Shown here in pieces: positions 1-8,480 of a stretch of DNA of 49,536 bases. How positions within the stretch are numbered: position 1 is the stretch's first letter; each line of letters opens with the position of its first letter. This stretch comes from Candidatus Thorarchaeota archaeon (GTDB lineage Archaea > Asgardarchaeota > Thorarchaeia > Thorarchaeales > Thorarchaeaceae), in contig JAGXOC010000007.1 of assembly GCA_019894665.1 (NCBI GenBank), forward strand, positions 1 through 49,536. The letters are read 5' to 3'. The notes below the pieces were generated by a model. That model had not been told where the DNA came from, did no database searches, and saw only the letters and a list, made by a program, of their open reading frames with translations. Made by a program: the position numbers and the translations under genes.

Positions 1-296
1 ATGTGACACTTGGTCACGGATGCATTATTCATAACGCCACCGTGATGGATGAGGCGGTCATTGGTATGGGCGCAATAGTCTCAGACTATTCCATCGTTGG
101 AGAGTGGGCAATCATTGGAGAAGGAGCAGTGGTAAGGGCTAGATTCGAAGTCCCTGATGGGAAGATTGCTGTTGGTGTCCCTGCCAAGGTGATTGGGGAC
201 GTTCAAGACCATCACAAGGAAGAACTTATTCGTTTCAAAGCAATCTATCGAGACCTCGCTAAGAGATATCCTGTGGGTTTGAAGAAAATAGAATGA
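1..296 (+). CDS. Left-handed beta-helix (gamma carbonic anhydrase-like / hexapeptide transferase) protein, 3' part
   Basis: The reading frame is open to the left edge, so only the C-terminal ~98 residues are present and the true start lies outside. The visible part has hexapeptide-repeat character (GHGCIIHNATV, IGMGAIV, IIGEGAVV) ending in the typical GVPAKVIGD motif and an amphipathic C-terminal helix. This is how gamma-class carbonic anhydrase / PaaY-like trimers end. The zinc-binding histidines of the family would be partly upstream, with one near GHGCIIH. Whether it is an active carbonic anhydrase or an acyltransferase-like relative cannot be decided from this fragment. A hairpin terminator follows the stop. 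Confidence 0.8.
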   Translation, partial: VTLGHGCIIHNATVMDEAVIGMGAIVSDYSIVGEWAIIGEGAVVRARFEVPDGKIAVGVPAKVIGDVQDHHKEELIRFKAIYRDLAKRYPVGLKKIE

Positions 297-301
297 AAAG
301 A

Positions 302-333
302 AAAAGAAGAGGGCGGTGAGCCCTTTTCTCTCT
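302..333. terminator. Bidirectional hairpin terminator between convergent genes
   Basis: Stem AGGGC / GCCCT with loop GGTGA, with A-rich sequence on the left and TTTCTCTCTT on the right. It can therefore give a U-tract on either strand. It separates the hexapeptide protein (+) from the ABC permease (-). Confidence 0.6.
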
Positions 334-1085
334 TAGACCATTGATACAAGTTTGTCTCTGTTGAATAATTTCAGTGCGAGGGCCCAACCGATAACAAATA
401 CCATTGCGACTATTATCAGTGTCGTGATGTTAGAAAACCACACTGCTTCATTAGGCACCCCGGTTTCTATTCCCAACAATGGCATTATCATTGGTATTAT
501 GAATATCAATATTATTATAGATGTCATTTGATAGGCTTCGTATACTCTTGTCACACGGCCACTGATAATTATCATGACTGCAACTACTGCAAAAATCATT
601 AGTGGTACTGAAGTAGCCAAAAGGAAGACACCTGGAAGGTCCAGAGCAATTACCATGGGGAATCCCATTACTACAGTAAGAACCGCAACACCGACCACCG
701 ATATGATAGTGCTAGCTACCAGAATAATCAGACTTGGGATTGCGCCAGCTAATGTCTTCCCCAAAAGCAATTCTCGATCTGTGAGGGGTGTGCATAGCAG
801 AGGTTCCAGGGTATTCTGCTCTCTCTCCCCTACAAGGGCGTTGGCTGAGATCATGGTAGTTGGAATGATTGCGAATATTCCAATAATTGATGGAACCATT
901 GGTCTTAAGAATAACATAGCAAAAGCCATTTCGGAAGGAGGTATTAAAGCAGTAAGAGATACAAACATTAGAATGACCATCACAGGTCCAAATGCTACAG
1001 ACATAATCAAACCCATTTTCACGAATCTCAGGTCTAATGCGTTCTTGAAATCTGTCTTTGCTACTATTAGGGATTTTCTCATCAT
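333..1085 (-). CDS. ABC-2 type transporter permease
   Basis: A 250-residue membrane protein with about six hydrophobic segments and the ABC-2 signature GEREQNTLEPLLCTPLTDREL in the first cytoplasmic loop (around residues 85-106). This NatB/ABC-2 motif couples to the ATPase. It forms an exporter with the ATPase encoded immediately upstream; the two overlap by 4 nt (ATGA), so they are translationally coupled. The cargo is unknown. Lipids, peptides, antibiotics or sodium are all possible for this family. Confidence 0.85.
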   Translation of the reverse strand: MMRKSLIVAKTDFKNALDLRFVKMGLIMSVAFGPVMVILMFVSLTALIPPSEMAFAMLFLRPMVPSIIGIFAIIPTTMISANALVGEREQNTLEPLLCTPLTDRELLLGKTLAGAIPSLIILVASTIISVVGVAVLTVVMGFPMVIALDLPGVFLLATSVPLMIFAVVAVMIIISGRVTRVYEAYQMTSIIILIFIIPMIMPLLGIETGVPNEAVWFSNITTLIIVAMVFVIGWALALKLFNRDKLVSMV

Positions 1086-2035
1086 TTCTGGATTCCTCCT
1101 TTCACAACCTCTAGATAGAGGTCTTCCAATGTTGCTTCCTCTTCCGCAAATTCCACAATCTTGATACCTTGTGATAACATGTTTTGCATCAATGAGGAAT
1201 TATTCTCTGTTGGATCTTCGATTGTAACGAGTATCGAGTCAACTTCTTCTTTGACAGCTTCGACAAAGTTCATGGACTTTGCGATCGAACTGGCTTTTTC
1301 GATATCTCCAACAATACGGATTCTGAACTTTTGTTTGGAAAGAAGCTGTGAACGCAGTTCCTGGGTCTTTCCCTGGAGGAGAACCTTCCCCTCGTCGATA
1401 ATGGCAATTCTGTTACAGACTCTCTGAACCTCTGGTAAGTTATGTGAATTGATCAGGAATGTCTGTTTATACTTTTTCGAGAGTTCAAGTATTAATTCTC
1501 TAACTCGTTTCGCCGCTAACGGATCAAGCGAACTGGTGGGTTCATCTAGCAACAAAACTGTCGGTCTATGCAGTATAGCTCTGCACAACGCAACTCTTTG
1601 TCGATTACCCGTACTCAGCTCGCCTGCCTTGTCATCCTTTCGATCCCAGAGATCCATAAAGGTGAGAAGCTCTTCAATTCGCGCAGGTATCTCCTCTTCC
1701 GGCACATCATAGAGTCTTGCAAAGTATTCCAGGTTCTCATATGCTGTCATTCCAGGATAGACAGTACGATTGCTCTCTTCTGGAAGCACACCAGTGATTT
1801 CACGAACACGAACAGGCTCCTGGATAATATCAAACTCACTGACCCTTGCTGTACCATCAGTTGGTTGTAGCAATGTACTCAGCAGTCGAGTTGTCGTTGA
1901 CTTCCCAGCTCCATTGGGTCCAAGAAGCCCAAAAATCGTACCTCCGGGGATATTGAGATCCATATGGTCTACTGCGACTAATTCTCCAAAATTCTTCGTT
2001 AGTCCAAAGATTGTAATTTCATTCAATTGAACCAA
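1082..2035 (-). CDS. ABC transporter ATP-binding protein (ABC-2 exporter)
   Basis: ATPase with Walker A GPNGAGKST near residue 40, a slightly unusual signature LSTGNRQRV (usually LSGGQ), Walker B VLLLDEPTSSLD and the H-loop histidine in NSHN. The C-terminal ~90 residues form the regulatory extension seen in NatA/DrrA-type exporters. It energises the overlapping downstream permease. The ORF-track start is TTG directly behind AAGGA, which is close for a Shine-Dalgarno, so a second TTG three codons on is an alternative start. Confidence 0.9.
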   Translation of the reverse strand: MVQLNEITIFGLTKNFGELVAVDHMDLNIPGGTIFGLLGPNGAGKSTTTRLLSTLLQPTDGTARVSEFDIIQEPVRVREITGVLPEESNRTVYPGMTAYENLEYFARLYDVPEEEIPARIEELLTFMDLWDRKDDKAGELSTGNRQRVALCRAILHRPTVLLLDEPTSSLDPLAAKRVRELILELSKKYKQTFLINSHNLPEVQRVCNRIAIIDEGKVLLQGKTQELRSQLLSKQKFRIRIVGDIEKASSIAKSMNFVEAVKEEVDSILVTIEDPTENNSSLMQNMLSQGIKIVEFAEEEATLEDLYLEVVKGGIQK

Positions 2036-2102
2036 TTTCCTTGTTCATGTAATGATGTGGTAGAATAAAAACCTGATTACCGAGGAAGAGGAAATCAATT
2101 AC

Positions 2103-2354
2103 CTAGCCAGTCATAATCTTCACAACAACTGCGGTCTGGGTTTCTTTGATCCCTGGAATCTTGTGAATTTTGCGAACCGTGATTTCATAAAGTTCCTCTA
2201 AATTAGATGTTTCGAGAAGTACCACCACATCATATCCTCCAGTTGTTACTGCGATTGTGGTAGCTTGGTCTATCTTACGGAGCGCATCTACAACATCATC
2301 GGTCTTTCCAAGTTCAATGTCCATCAGAATATATGCAAGCACTTTATCTGTCAT
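2103..2354 (-). CDS. Stand-alone RAM (Lrp/AsnC ligand-binding) domain protein
   Basis: About 83 residues matching a single Lrp/AsnC effector-binding (RAM) domain: beta-strand VLAYILMDIELG, helix, then TTGGYDVVVLLET and a final VVVKIM strand. No DNA-binding helix-turn-helix is present. Stand-alone RAM proteins of archaea bind amino acids and can co-assemble with full-length Lrp proteins. I set the start at ATG 2354 because AAAGGA lies about 10 nt upstream; the track's TTG at 2363 sits too close to it. It lies 21 nt behind the transporter-RAM fusion gene, so the two are probably one operon and may form mixed RAM oligomers. Confidence 0.85.
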   Translation of the reverse strand: MTDKVLAYILMDIELGKTDDVVDALRKIDQATTIAVTTGGYDVVVLLETSNLEELYEITVRKIHKIPGIKETQTAVVVKIMTG

Positions 2355-2375
2355 TTTTCTCAATTCCTTTCTTTA

Positions 2376-3635
2376 TCATCTATATTCCTTGATTGCTACA
2401 AGGGTTTCTACATCATTAATTCCTTCAATCATCTGAATCTTCTTCAGAATTAAGGAACGTGTCTTTGCCAAGTTTCTGCTCTTGATGCTAAGCAGATAGT
2501 CATGAGGTCCTGCGAGAGCTGCAGCCTTCTCAACCCCTCTAATGTTAAACAGCTCAGGGAGCAAGTCACCTGTCAAAGGCTTTACCTTGATGAGTACGAA
2601 TGAACGAACATCTGAAGCCTCCAATGCCACAACCCCGATCATTACGAGTATCACACCAAACATCTTCAATGACCACATGAACGCATCCGCATCCAGCACG
2701 CCGAACGCTCCAGGTATCAGCAGATTGCCAATCACTGTGACGGGGATTCCAAGCACAACAGAGATTGCAGATAGGGAGTTGACAACAGCCATTTTTCCTC
2801 TACCAAGTGCCCTTACATACATCACAATTCCGAAGAATGAAGTTAGTGCACTTCCTATCATAAACCCAAGAAGAGGGATGAATCCGATAGCCATTGATTG
2901 CCATGCCGACTCATTCATGAAAGGTAAAGCTAGCAGGCTCATCACCAAATTCAGAGCAAGTAGGCTCCAAACCCTCATATTCAGCGAGTCTACTCGAAGA
3001 CCGGCTCGAAGTTCGTATCGCTTTGTCTTCCGCTGGTAGTATGTAAAAATCGCGGATGACACATTCATTGGACCCAGAACCATAAGCAGAGTCACAACGT
3101 CAAATCCACCGGGTGTTGCCCCAACGAGGAGAACTCCGAAGAGAATTGAAACGATTGATTGAACCTCAATGATAGTGGGCAGGTCCTTTTCACCCAGCAA
3201 ATCTCCTATCAAGAGATAGATGATCACAAGTTGACCATAGGGTAGAACAGTGGACGCATCAGAAGAACTTGCCAAGATGTAATAGAAATAAGTAGAGACT
3301 CCTGCAAACGCTCCAGACAATACAAGGTAGAGCATTGGTCTTTTTGGTAATAATCGTAATCTGTCGAAGTCTGGGTCAAGTCTATACCCTAAGGCACGTT
3401 TCTTTCCATTTCTGGTCCGTTTTATGCTCAACACCAAGACTACAAGTAATGTCACGATGAAACTTGTCCATTGAGCGATGAATCCATACGCAAGTGGATC
3501 GATACTCACAGTATTGAGCGCAACAATGTCGAACACCACTGAGATGGTTCTCATTACACCCGACCCTAAAGCCAGTGAATAGAACAATGTAGTTGCAGAA
3601 CTCCGACCCACAGGTCTCTGGTTTCGACTGCTCAC
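2376..3635 (-). CDS. DMT/EamA-like multispanning transporter fused to a C-terminal RAM domain
   Basis: 419 residues. Residues ~20-340 hold about ten hydrophobic segments with the two-fold layout of drug/metabolite transporters. Residues ~345-419 form a cytoplasmic RAM domain (RSFVLIKVKPLTGDL, a GPHDYLLSI core and a final LVAIKEY strand). RAM domains normally sense amino acids in Lrp/AsnC regulators, so the fusion suggests a carrier gated by, or reporting on, an amino-acid-like ligand. The GTG start has GGGGGT about 8 nt upstream. A second, free RAM gene follows in the same operon. Substrate unknown; the fusion is seen directly, the gating is inference. Confidence 0.8.
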   Translation of the reverse strand: MSSRNQRPVGRSSATTLFYSLALGSGVMRTISVVFDIVALNTVSIDPLAYGFIAQWTSFIVTLLVVLVLSIKRTRNGKKRALGYRLDPDFDRLRLLPKRPMLYLVLSGAFAGVSTYFYYILASSSDASTVLPYGQLVIIYLLIGDLLGEKDLPTIIEVQSIVSILFGVLLVGATPGGFDVVTLLMVLGPMNVSSAIFTYYQRKTKRYELRAGLRVDSLNMRVWSLLALNLVMSLLALPFMNESAWQSMAIGFIPLLGFMIGSALTSFFGIVMYVRALGRGKMAVVNSLSAISVVLGIPVTVIGNLLIPGAFGVLDADAFMWSLKMFGVILVMIGVVALEASDVRSFVLIKVKPLTGDLLPELFNIRGVEKAAALAGPHDYLLSIKSRNLAKTRSLILKKIQMIEGINDVETLVAIKEYR

Positions 3636-3692
3636 TCACATTACCCCCGAAATTCTCTAAGATTAAGATGTGGTGATTGCCACCAGGGAGAA

Positions 3693-5003
3693 TTACTCCT
3701 CGGCGACATCTTCCACGGTTTCTTCAGAGACTGGTTCTTCAGCAACTTTAGGCTCTGGTTCAGCTGTAGCTTCTGGTTCAGCCGCTTCTTCAACAACCTC
3801 AGGTTCTGATTCAACTACTTCTTCAACATTCTCAGGTTCTTGTGCAGGAATTGCGTTGGGTTCAGCTGTTTCTTCAAGCTCGACCTCAGGTTCTGGTTCA
3901 GATACTTCTTCAACATCCTCAGGTTCAGGAAATACTTCGGGTTCAGCCGCTTCTTCAATAACCTCAAGTTCTGGTTCAGCTGCTTCTTCAACATCCTCAG
4001 GTTCTCGTTCAGGAAATGCTTCCGGTTTAGCACGTTCCTCAGCAATTTCAGCGTCCTCAGATTTACGAGATCGTTTCTTTGGTTTTCTTCTCTTGTCATC
4101 GGTCACTTGACGCTGTGCAAGGATGAACTCGTCAAAGGTAAGTCGCTTGCCGGACTGGAGCTTCTCTACAGCTTCATCAGTGCGTTCTCGAACCTGGGCG
4201 CGTTGATGGTCCCGGAGATCCTGACGATCAACATCATGTTTCTCGACTGTGACTTTCCTAAGCTTGCCCTGGATCTCATCAATCTGTGTGCGAACCTCTT
4301 TTAGCTTCGCCTCACCGTCTTTTACTTTCTTGAGCCATTCAACGAAATTCTTGTGTGCTGTATCAGCTGATTTCTTGTATTCCTCAAGTTGGGGACGAAT
4401 CCGTACGACCTCTTGATGATGTATCTGAGATTGCTCTGAAAGCTCAATGACTTTCTCGTGAGCCTCTGAAGCCTCTTCCTTTAGCTTTCGCGCTAGTCTG
4501 CGGATCTCGCTAATTCGGTCCTGTTTTTCCTTCTCTTGACCAATCTTAACGAGCTTAGATTCTATCTTTGCAATCTCTTCAACGATAGAAAGCTCCTCAT
4601 CTTTTGAGAGCTGGTCGGTTTGTTGGCGCCACTCAAGTTCTTCAACGCGACGCATCATGTGACGCTGATCAGTGGATGGACTTCCCACAAGGTTGCTTCG
4701 AAGATCCCTGATTTCGTCATACACGCTTTTCAATTGAGCATGAATTGCAGTTCTACGATCCTTGGCTTGGGAGATGTCCTTGTTTATCCGGTCGCGTTCT
4801 TCACGCTCGGCTTTTACCGACTCAATGAGACCCCTAACTTCCTTGTTATGGTCGTCTCGAATAGTTTTGTATTCTCGCATTTGATCTCGGTCACGTCTGA
4901 GAATCTCAAGTTCGTCCCGAGCCTGTATTTTGAATTCACGGAGCTTTGTCCGTAGAAATTCAACTTCTTCTGGTTTAGCTTCAGCAACTTCAGTCAAAGG
5001 CAT
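3693..5003 (-). CDS. Long coiled-coil protein with acidic repeat tail
   Basis: 436 residues. From ~10 to ~310 the chain is almost purely charged heptad-type coiled coil (DELEILRRDRDQMREYK, VKAEREERDRINKDI). It resembles the archaeal uncharacterised coiled-coil family COG1340. The last ~110 residues are a low-complexity Glu/Pro/Ala tail with repeated EEAAEPE-like units after a basic KRRKPKKRSRK stretch. There is no signal peptide or membrane segment. A 120-nt leader with a TATA-like TTTTAAG lies upstream. Function unknown; a structural or scaffold role is possible. Confidence 0.8.
   Translation of the reverse strand: MPLTEVAEAKPEEVEFLRTKLREFKIQARDELEILRRDRDQMREYKTIRDDHNKEVRGLIESVKAEREERDRINKDISQAKDRRTAIHAQLKSVYDEIRDLRSNLVGSPSTDQRHMMRRVEELEWRQQTDQLSKDEELSIVEEIAKIESKLVKIGQEKEKQDRISEIRRLARKLKEEASEAHEKVIELSEQSQIHHQEVVRIRPQLEEYKKSADTAHKNFVEWLKKVKDGEAKLKEVRTQIDEIQGKLRKVTVEKHDVDRQDLRDHQRAQVRERTDEAVEKLQSGKRLTFDEFILAQRQVTDDKRRKPKKRSRKSEDAEIAEERAKPEAFPEREPEDVEEAAEPELEVIEEAAEPEVFPEPEDVEEVSEPEPEVELEETAEPNAIPAQEPENVEEVVESEPEVVEEAAEPEATAEPEPKVAEEPVSEETVEDVAEE
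3705..4040 (-). repeat. Imperfect tandem repeat coding the acidic tail
   Basis: On the plus strand, motifs such as TTCTTCAACATCCTCAGGTTC and GGTTCAGC recur about every 30-60 bases, encoding VEE/EEAAEPE units. Such a tract is expected to vary in copy number between strains. It also produces spurious serine-rich ORFs on the other strand. Confidence 0.75.
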
Positions 5004-5122
5004 TCTGTCCTAGAATTTCGTTTTGCAAGTCCTGCATAGCAAGACGGATTTCGTTCACCCCTTAGGGTGCTTCGACAGCGTTCCTCGCTAGAAGCCTTCT
5101 TAAAAGGTTTCGCATGAAACGA

Positions 5123-6031
5123 CTATTTTCTGGCTAAACAGTCGGCTATTCGCTCGGAGATATCAAAATCAGTGACCTGTTGAAGGCCAGTCCATCCAGG
5201 TGTTGCGTTCGCCTCTAAAACCCAGAGAGCTCCATCGACATCGGGGATGATATCCACACCTACCAACCGTCCTTTCACAGACTTTGCGGATTTCACGGAG
5301 AGGTCAGTCACATCAAGTGTGTTCTCTCTAGGAACGCCACCAGTATGTATGTTTGTAGTAATTCCTTCTCCACCCACCCGTTGCATAGTAGCAATAACTT
5401 CACCATCAAGCACCAAAGCGCGAATATCATATCCGGGACTCTTCACATATTCTTGAAGTAGATAGGCACCCTTGCCAAACATCTGACTATGGAACTTCAG
5501 GTAGTCATAGATGTTATCCAAATCAAATTCTCGTTCGATTAGCTGAACACCCAATCCTCCAAATCCTGTTATTGGTTTCAGAACGCACGGAAAATGTTCT
5601 TTGACAAATGTCGCAGCATCATCGATAGATTCTGTGATGAGCGTCTTTGGTACAGGAAGTCCTGCAGAAACCAATCGCCGCATAGTCTCAGCCTTATTTC
5701 TCATTAGAAGGAGCGATGATACCGAATTGACAACGCGGACTCTCATTTCTGCTAGGGCGGATAATAGACCAACACGATTGAAGAAAGCACCAATATCGGT
5801 TGCACCGATATCAAGAACGATGAGGAGGTCTAGCAATGAGAGATCTACACCGTTCATCGTAATCTCATGTTTGTTTGTGGAACCTCTCCTTGATACCTTC
5901 CATGGGATGACCTGAATTACATCTACACCCAAACGGCGAAATGACTCCTCGAGGCTTTGTGCTCGTCTTGACCAAGGATCGGAAGAGAAGAGCCCAACTT
6001 TCGAGATATACGTGGGGTTCAATATATTCAC
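5123..6031 (-). CDS. RimK-family ATP-grasp ligase
   Basis: 302 residues with the ATP-grasp fold: N-terminal pre-ATP domain to ~105, lysine strands (NKAETMRRL, CVLKPITGFGGLGV), the hinge LLQEYVKSPGYDIRALV and the metal-binding end WVLEANATPGWTGLQ. RimK relatives in archaea attach glutamate or similar amino acids to cofactors (MptN, CofF) or to the lysine/arginine carrier protein (LysX). The precise acceptor cannot be told here and no carrier-protein gene is adjacent. The track start is GTG. A GGAGTG placed 6 nt before TTG at 6022 makes that codon an equally good start. Confidence 0.85.
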   Translation of the reverse strand: MNILNPTYISKVGLFSSDPWSRRAQSLEESFRRLGVDVIQVIPWKVSRRGSTNKHEITMNGVDLSLLDLLIVLDIGATDIGAFFNRVGLLSALAEMRVRVVNSVSSLLLMRNKAETMRRLVSAGLPVPKTLITESIDDAATFVKEHFPCVLKPITGFGGLGVQLIEREFDLDNIYDYLKFHSQMFGKGAYLLQEYVKSPGYDIRALVLDGEVIATMQRVGGEGITTNIHTGGVPRENTLDVTDLSVKSAKSVKGRLVGVDIIPDVDGALWVLEANATPGWTGLQQVTDFDISERIADCLARK

Positions 6032-6111
6032 TCCATTTGAGAAGTAACTGTGTCATACCCATAACGACTAGCTTTTATGGTTTCTCAATGTTGATTCAAT
6101 AGTTGAGTTCT

Positions 6112-6501
6112 ATGAAACTGTTCTCTGACAAAGAGCTTGATATCATCAATAAGGAACTTCTGGAGAAAACCGGGTATTTCCTGATTGCTTTTCGCAACAA
6201 GCATGGACCGACCCATCTGAAGAAACTCTGGACAGAAATGCTTGAAGAGCTGGGACATTCGGTGAAATGTCTTAGCTGGTGGTCTAGTGCAGGTAGGTTG
6301 GGTCTCTTAGAGTGCGAAACAGAGAACGGTCTGTCAGTATTCGGTCAGTGGGTTTTGGATGATAAACAAGAACTCCTCAATGTTATGGAGCTCGACGAGG
6401 ATGAAATAGGCAACATTCGCGACGGTTTTGATGCTGGAACTGTCACCTCTTCTGCAATGAGAGCATACAGAATAGGGGACTCAGGTGGTGAGAAAGAATA
6501 G
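6112..6501 (+). CDS. Hypothetical protein
   Basis: About 129 residues, soluble and acidic. It has a conserved-looking core, HSVKCLSWWSSAGRLGLLECE, and a C-terminal tail rich in Gly/Ser. I do not recognise the family. ATG 6112 is preferred over the track's TTG 6103. It is convergent with glmS (6 nt apart) and divergent from the ATP-grasp gene, so it is its own transcript. No function is proposed. Confidence 0.6.
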   Translation: MKLFSDKELDIINKELLEKTGYFLIAFRNKHGPTHLKKLWTEMLEELGHSVKCLSWWSSAGRLGLLECETENGLSVFGQWVLDDKQELLNVMELDEDEIGNIRDGFDAGTVTSSAMRAYRIGDSGGEKE

Positions 6502-6507
6502 ACCCCT

Positions 6508-8340
6508 CTAATCAACTGTAAGCGTTTTTGATAGATTTCTAGGTAGATCAGGATTGATGCCAAGGTCAACTGATAGGTAATAGCTCAGTAGCTGAAGAGG
6601 TATCACGTCAAGGATTGGATTGATGAGCACATCGGATGTAGGTACTTCTAAATAATCATGCTTGCTATCAACGTATGGTTCTAGGGTTTCTTCGAACTCG
6701 CCTACGACAATTGTCCTACCGTGTCTTGCCTTCACTTCGTTGATGTGATTGATTACCATCCAGCTGTCTTCAGTAGTTGTTATAAAAATCACAGGATAGT
6801 TCTTCGTGACAATACTTAATGGTCCATGTTTGAATTCGGATGAATACATACCCTCGCAGTGATTGTAACAGATCTCCTTAATCTTAAGAGCTCCTTCTTT
6901 AGCCACTCCATCGGTGAATCCATAACCGAGACAGTACAAATCTTTGACATCTATCATTGTTCGTGCTAGATTCTTTGCTAAAATGCCGGTCCGATCGATT
7001 GTTGTCTGTGTCAGAGCAGGTAGATCATTTCGGAGTCTGTTGATGAAAGATTTTGCCTCAGAGGGATCTATGTGACCGTTTCGTTCACCCAGTTTTGCAG
7101 CTAAGTAAGCAAAGATTATACTTTGAGAATAGTATGTCTTTGTAGCAGGAACCGATACCTCATATCCACAAGCCATCGGAATGTATGAATCTGCTTGGAA
7201 CATTAGAGTGCTGCCAATGACGTTCAAGACACCAAGAGTCTTTCCATAATTGTCACCCTTAATCAGGTTTAGAACATTCAGAATGTCTTTTGTTTCACCA
7301 CTCTGTGAGACTAGAATGGAAAGACTATCCTCATCCATGGTCATGCCATACTGAGGCTGGAACTGACCACCAATAGCATGTAACATCGGAAGTCCTGCGA
7401 GTCTGTTGAAATAGTAGGTTCCAACTATACTTGCATTATATGAAGAACCACACGCAACCAAGTAATGCTTTGAGGCATCCTCAATAAGTTTCAACCACTC
7501 TTCTATTCTGGGACCATCAAGATTGCCAACGACATCTTGGGCGATGTGAGGTTGTTCATTGATCTCCTTGAGCATGAAATGAGGATAGCCTCCCTTCTCA
7601 GCCGCGTGAGCATCAACATTCGAGATCTGTGGTACTCTCTCAAGTTGTTTTCCATCTTCGATTCTGTATACCTTCACATCATCAGGGGTCAACACCAGCA
7701 TCTCACCGTCTGCAAGGTAAATCACATTGTTGGTAAGAGGAAGCACTGAAGGGAGATCACTTGAAACAATAGTGGCACCTTCTGCAACACCAGCAACAAG
7801 AGATGAGCCCATCTTGACTGCATAGATCTCTTGTTCATCAGCCCGACCAACAGCATAGGCAAAGGCACCCTTGAGGTCCTGAATAGAGAGCCTCACAGAT
7901 TCAAACATGTCTCCGGTCTCTTCATAGTACTTGTCCACTGCGTGAACACAAAGTTCTCCATCGTTCTCGGATCTGATAATGTGACCCGTTTCTATAAGCT
8001 CCTTTTTGTATTCTACATAATTGTGGATATTTCCATTATGCGCTCCATAGAAAACGTCGTCGCACCCAAAGTGGGGTTGTGCGTTGACTTTCGTCGGTGC
8101 GCCATATGTAGCCCATCTCAACTGAGCAATTCCACGATCACCTTTCATGGTAGAAAGGCGGAGGAGTTTGTTAACTTCCTCAACTGTGCCTACATCTTTT
8201 CTTAGATCTACCTTTCCATTACGGACTGCTGCAACACCGACGCTATCATAACCCCTGTAGGTCAGCTTGCTGCTACATCGCACAAGTAGCTCACCAATAC
8301 TGTCACTATCTCTTGTGACTATCCCAGTGATACCGCACAT
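6508..8340 (-). CDS. glmS: Glutamine--fructose-6-phosphate aminotransferase (isomerizing)
   Basis: 610 residues, full length. The N-terminal class II glutaminase starts MCGITGIV with Cys2 as nucleophile and includes YRGYDS, RWATYG (usually RWATHG) and HNGNIHNY. Two SIS domains follow, with CGSSYNA, SQSGETKD and KEGALKIKE, then the EFKHGPL loop and the C-terminal PRNLSKTLTVD. It makes glucosamine-6-phosphate for amino-sugar and glycan synthesis. The tyrosine in RWATYG is the only clear deviation. A TATA-like element lies 24-31 nt before the ATG and I see no Shine-Dalgarno, so the mRNA is probably leaderless. Confidence 0.97.
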   Translation of the reverse strand: MCGITGIVTRDSDSIGELLVRCSSKLTYRGYDSVGVAAVRNGKVDLRKDVGTVEEVNKLLRLSTMKGDRGIAQLRWATYGAPTKVNAQPHFGCDDVFYGAHNGNIHNYVEYKKELIETGHIIRSENDGELCVHAVDKYYEETGDMFESVRLSIQDLKGAFAYAVGRADEQEIYAVKMGSSLVAGVAEGATIVSSDLPSVLPLTNNVIYLADGEMLVLTPDDVKVYRIEDGKQLERVPQISNVDAHAAEKGGYPHFMLKEINEQPHIAQDVVGNLDGPRIEEWLKLIEDASKHYLVACGSSYNASIVGTYYFNRLAGLPMLHAIGGQFQPQYGMTMDEDSLSILVSQSGETKDILNVLNLIKGDNYGKTLGVLNVIGSTLMFQADSYIPMACGYEVSVPATKTYYSQSIIFAYLAAKLGERNGHIDPSEAKSFINRLRNDLPALTQTTIDRTGILAKNLARTMIDVKDLYCLGYGFTDGVAKEGALKIKEICYNHCEGMYSSEFKHGPLSIVTKNYPVIFITTTEDSWMVINHINEVKARHGRTIVVGEFEETLEPYVDSKHDYLEVPTSDVLINPILDVIPLQLLSYYLSVDLGINPDLPRNLSKTLTVD

Positions 8341-8363
8341 CGTGGCTGGACACCAGTGAACGG

Positions 8364-8371
8364 TAATTAAG
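8364..8371 (-). promoter_or_regulatory. TATA box of glmS
   Basis: CTTAATTA on the minus strand, centred about 27 nt upstream of the glmS ATG. This is the spacing expected if transcription begins at or next to the start codon. Confidence 0.5.
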
Positions 8372-8428
8372 ACTTACGTACGGGAAACAACTGCACGAAT
8401 TATTACTTGAACTGGGTTGAGGCGAAGC

Positions 8429-8437
8429 AATTATATC
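8429..8437 (+). promoter_or_regulatory. TATA box of the winged-helix regulator
   Basis: AATTATATC about 45-50 nt before the ATG at 8481, predicting a transcript start near 8460. A Shine-Dalgarno AGAGGA lies 7 nt before the ATG. Confidence 0.5.
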
Positions 8438-8480
8438 ACCGAATTCAGATGAATGTGAAGAGAGAAGAGAGGATCAAGAC

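Noticed and set aside
574-1164. 196-residue plus-strand ORF opposite the ABC permease
   Set aside because: It is antisense to the permease, rich in Thr/Ile/Arg from reversed hydrophobic codons, and has no ribosome site.
3670-4304. Plus-strand ORFs rich in Ser (3670-4110) and Phe (3840-4304)
   Set aside because: They are shadows of the repeat tail of the coiled-coil protein and have no ribosome site or recognisable domain.
5003-5122. Structured leader before the coiled-coil gene as a tRNA or riboswitch
   Set aside because: One small hairpin (CACCC / GGGTG) is visible but no cloverleaf, T-loop motif or known riboswitch core; it may simply be a 5' leader.
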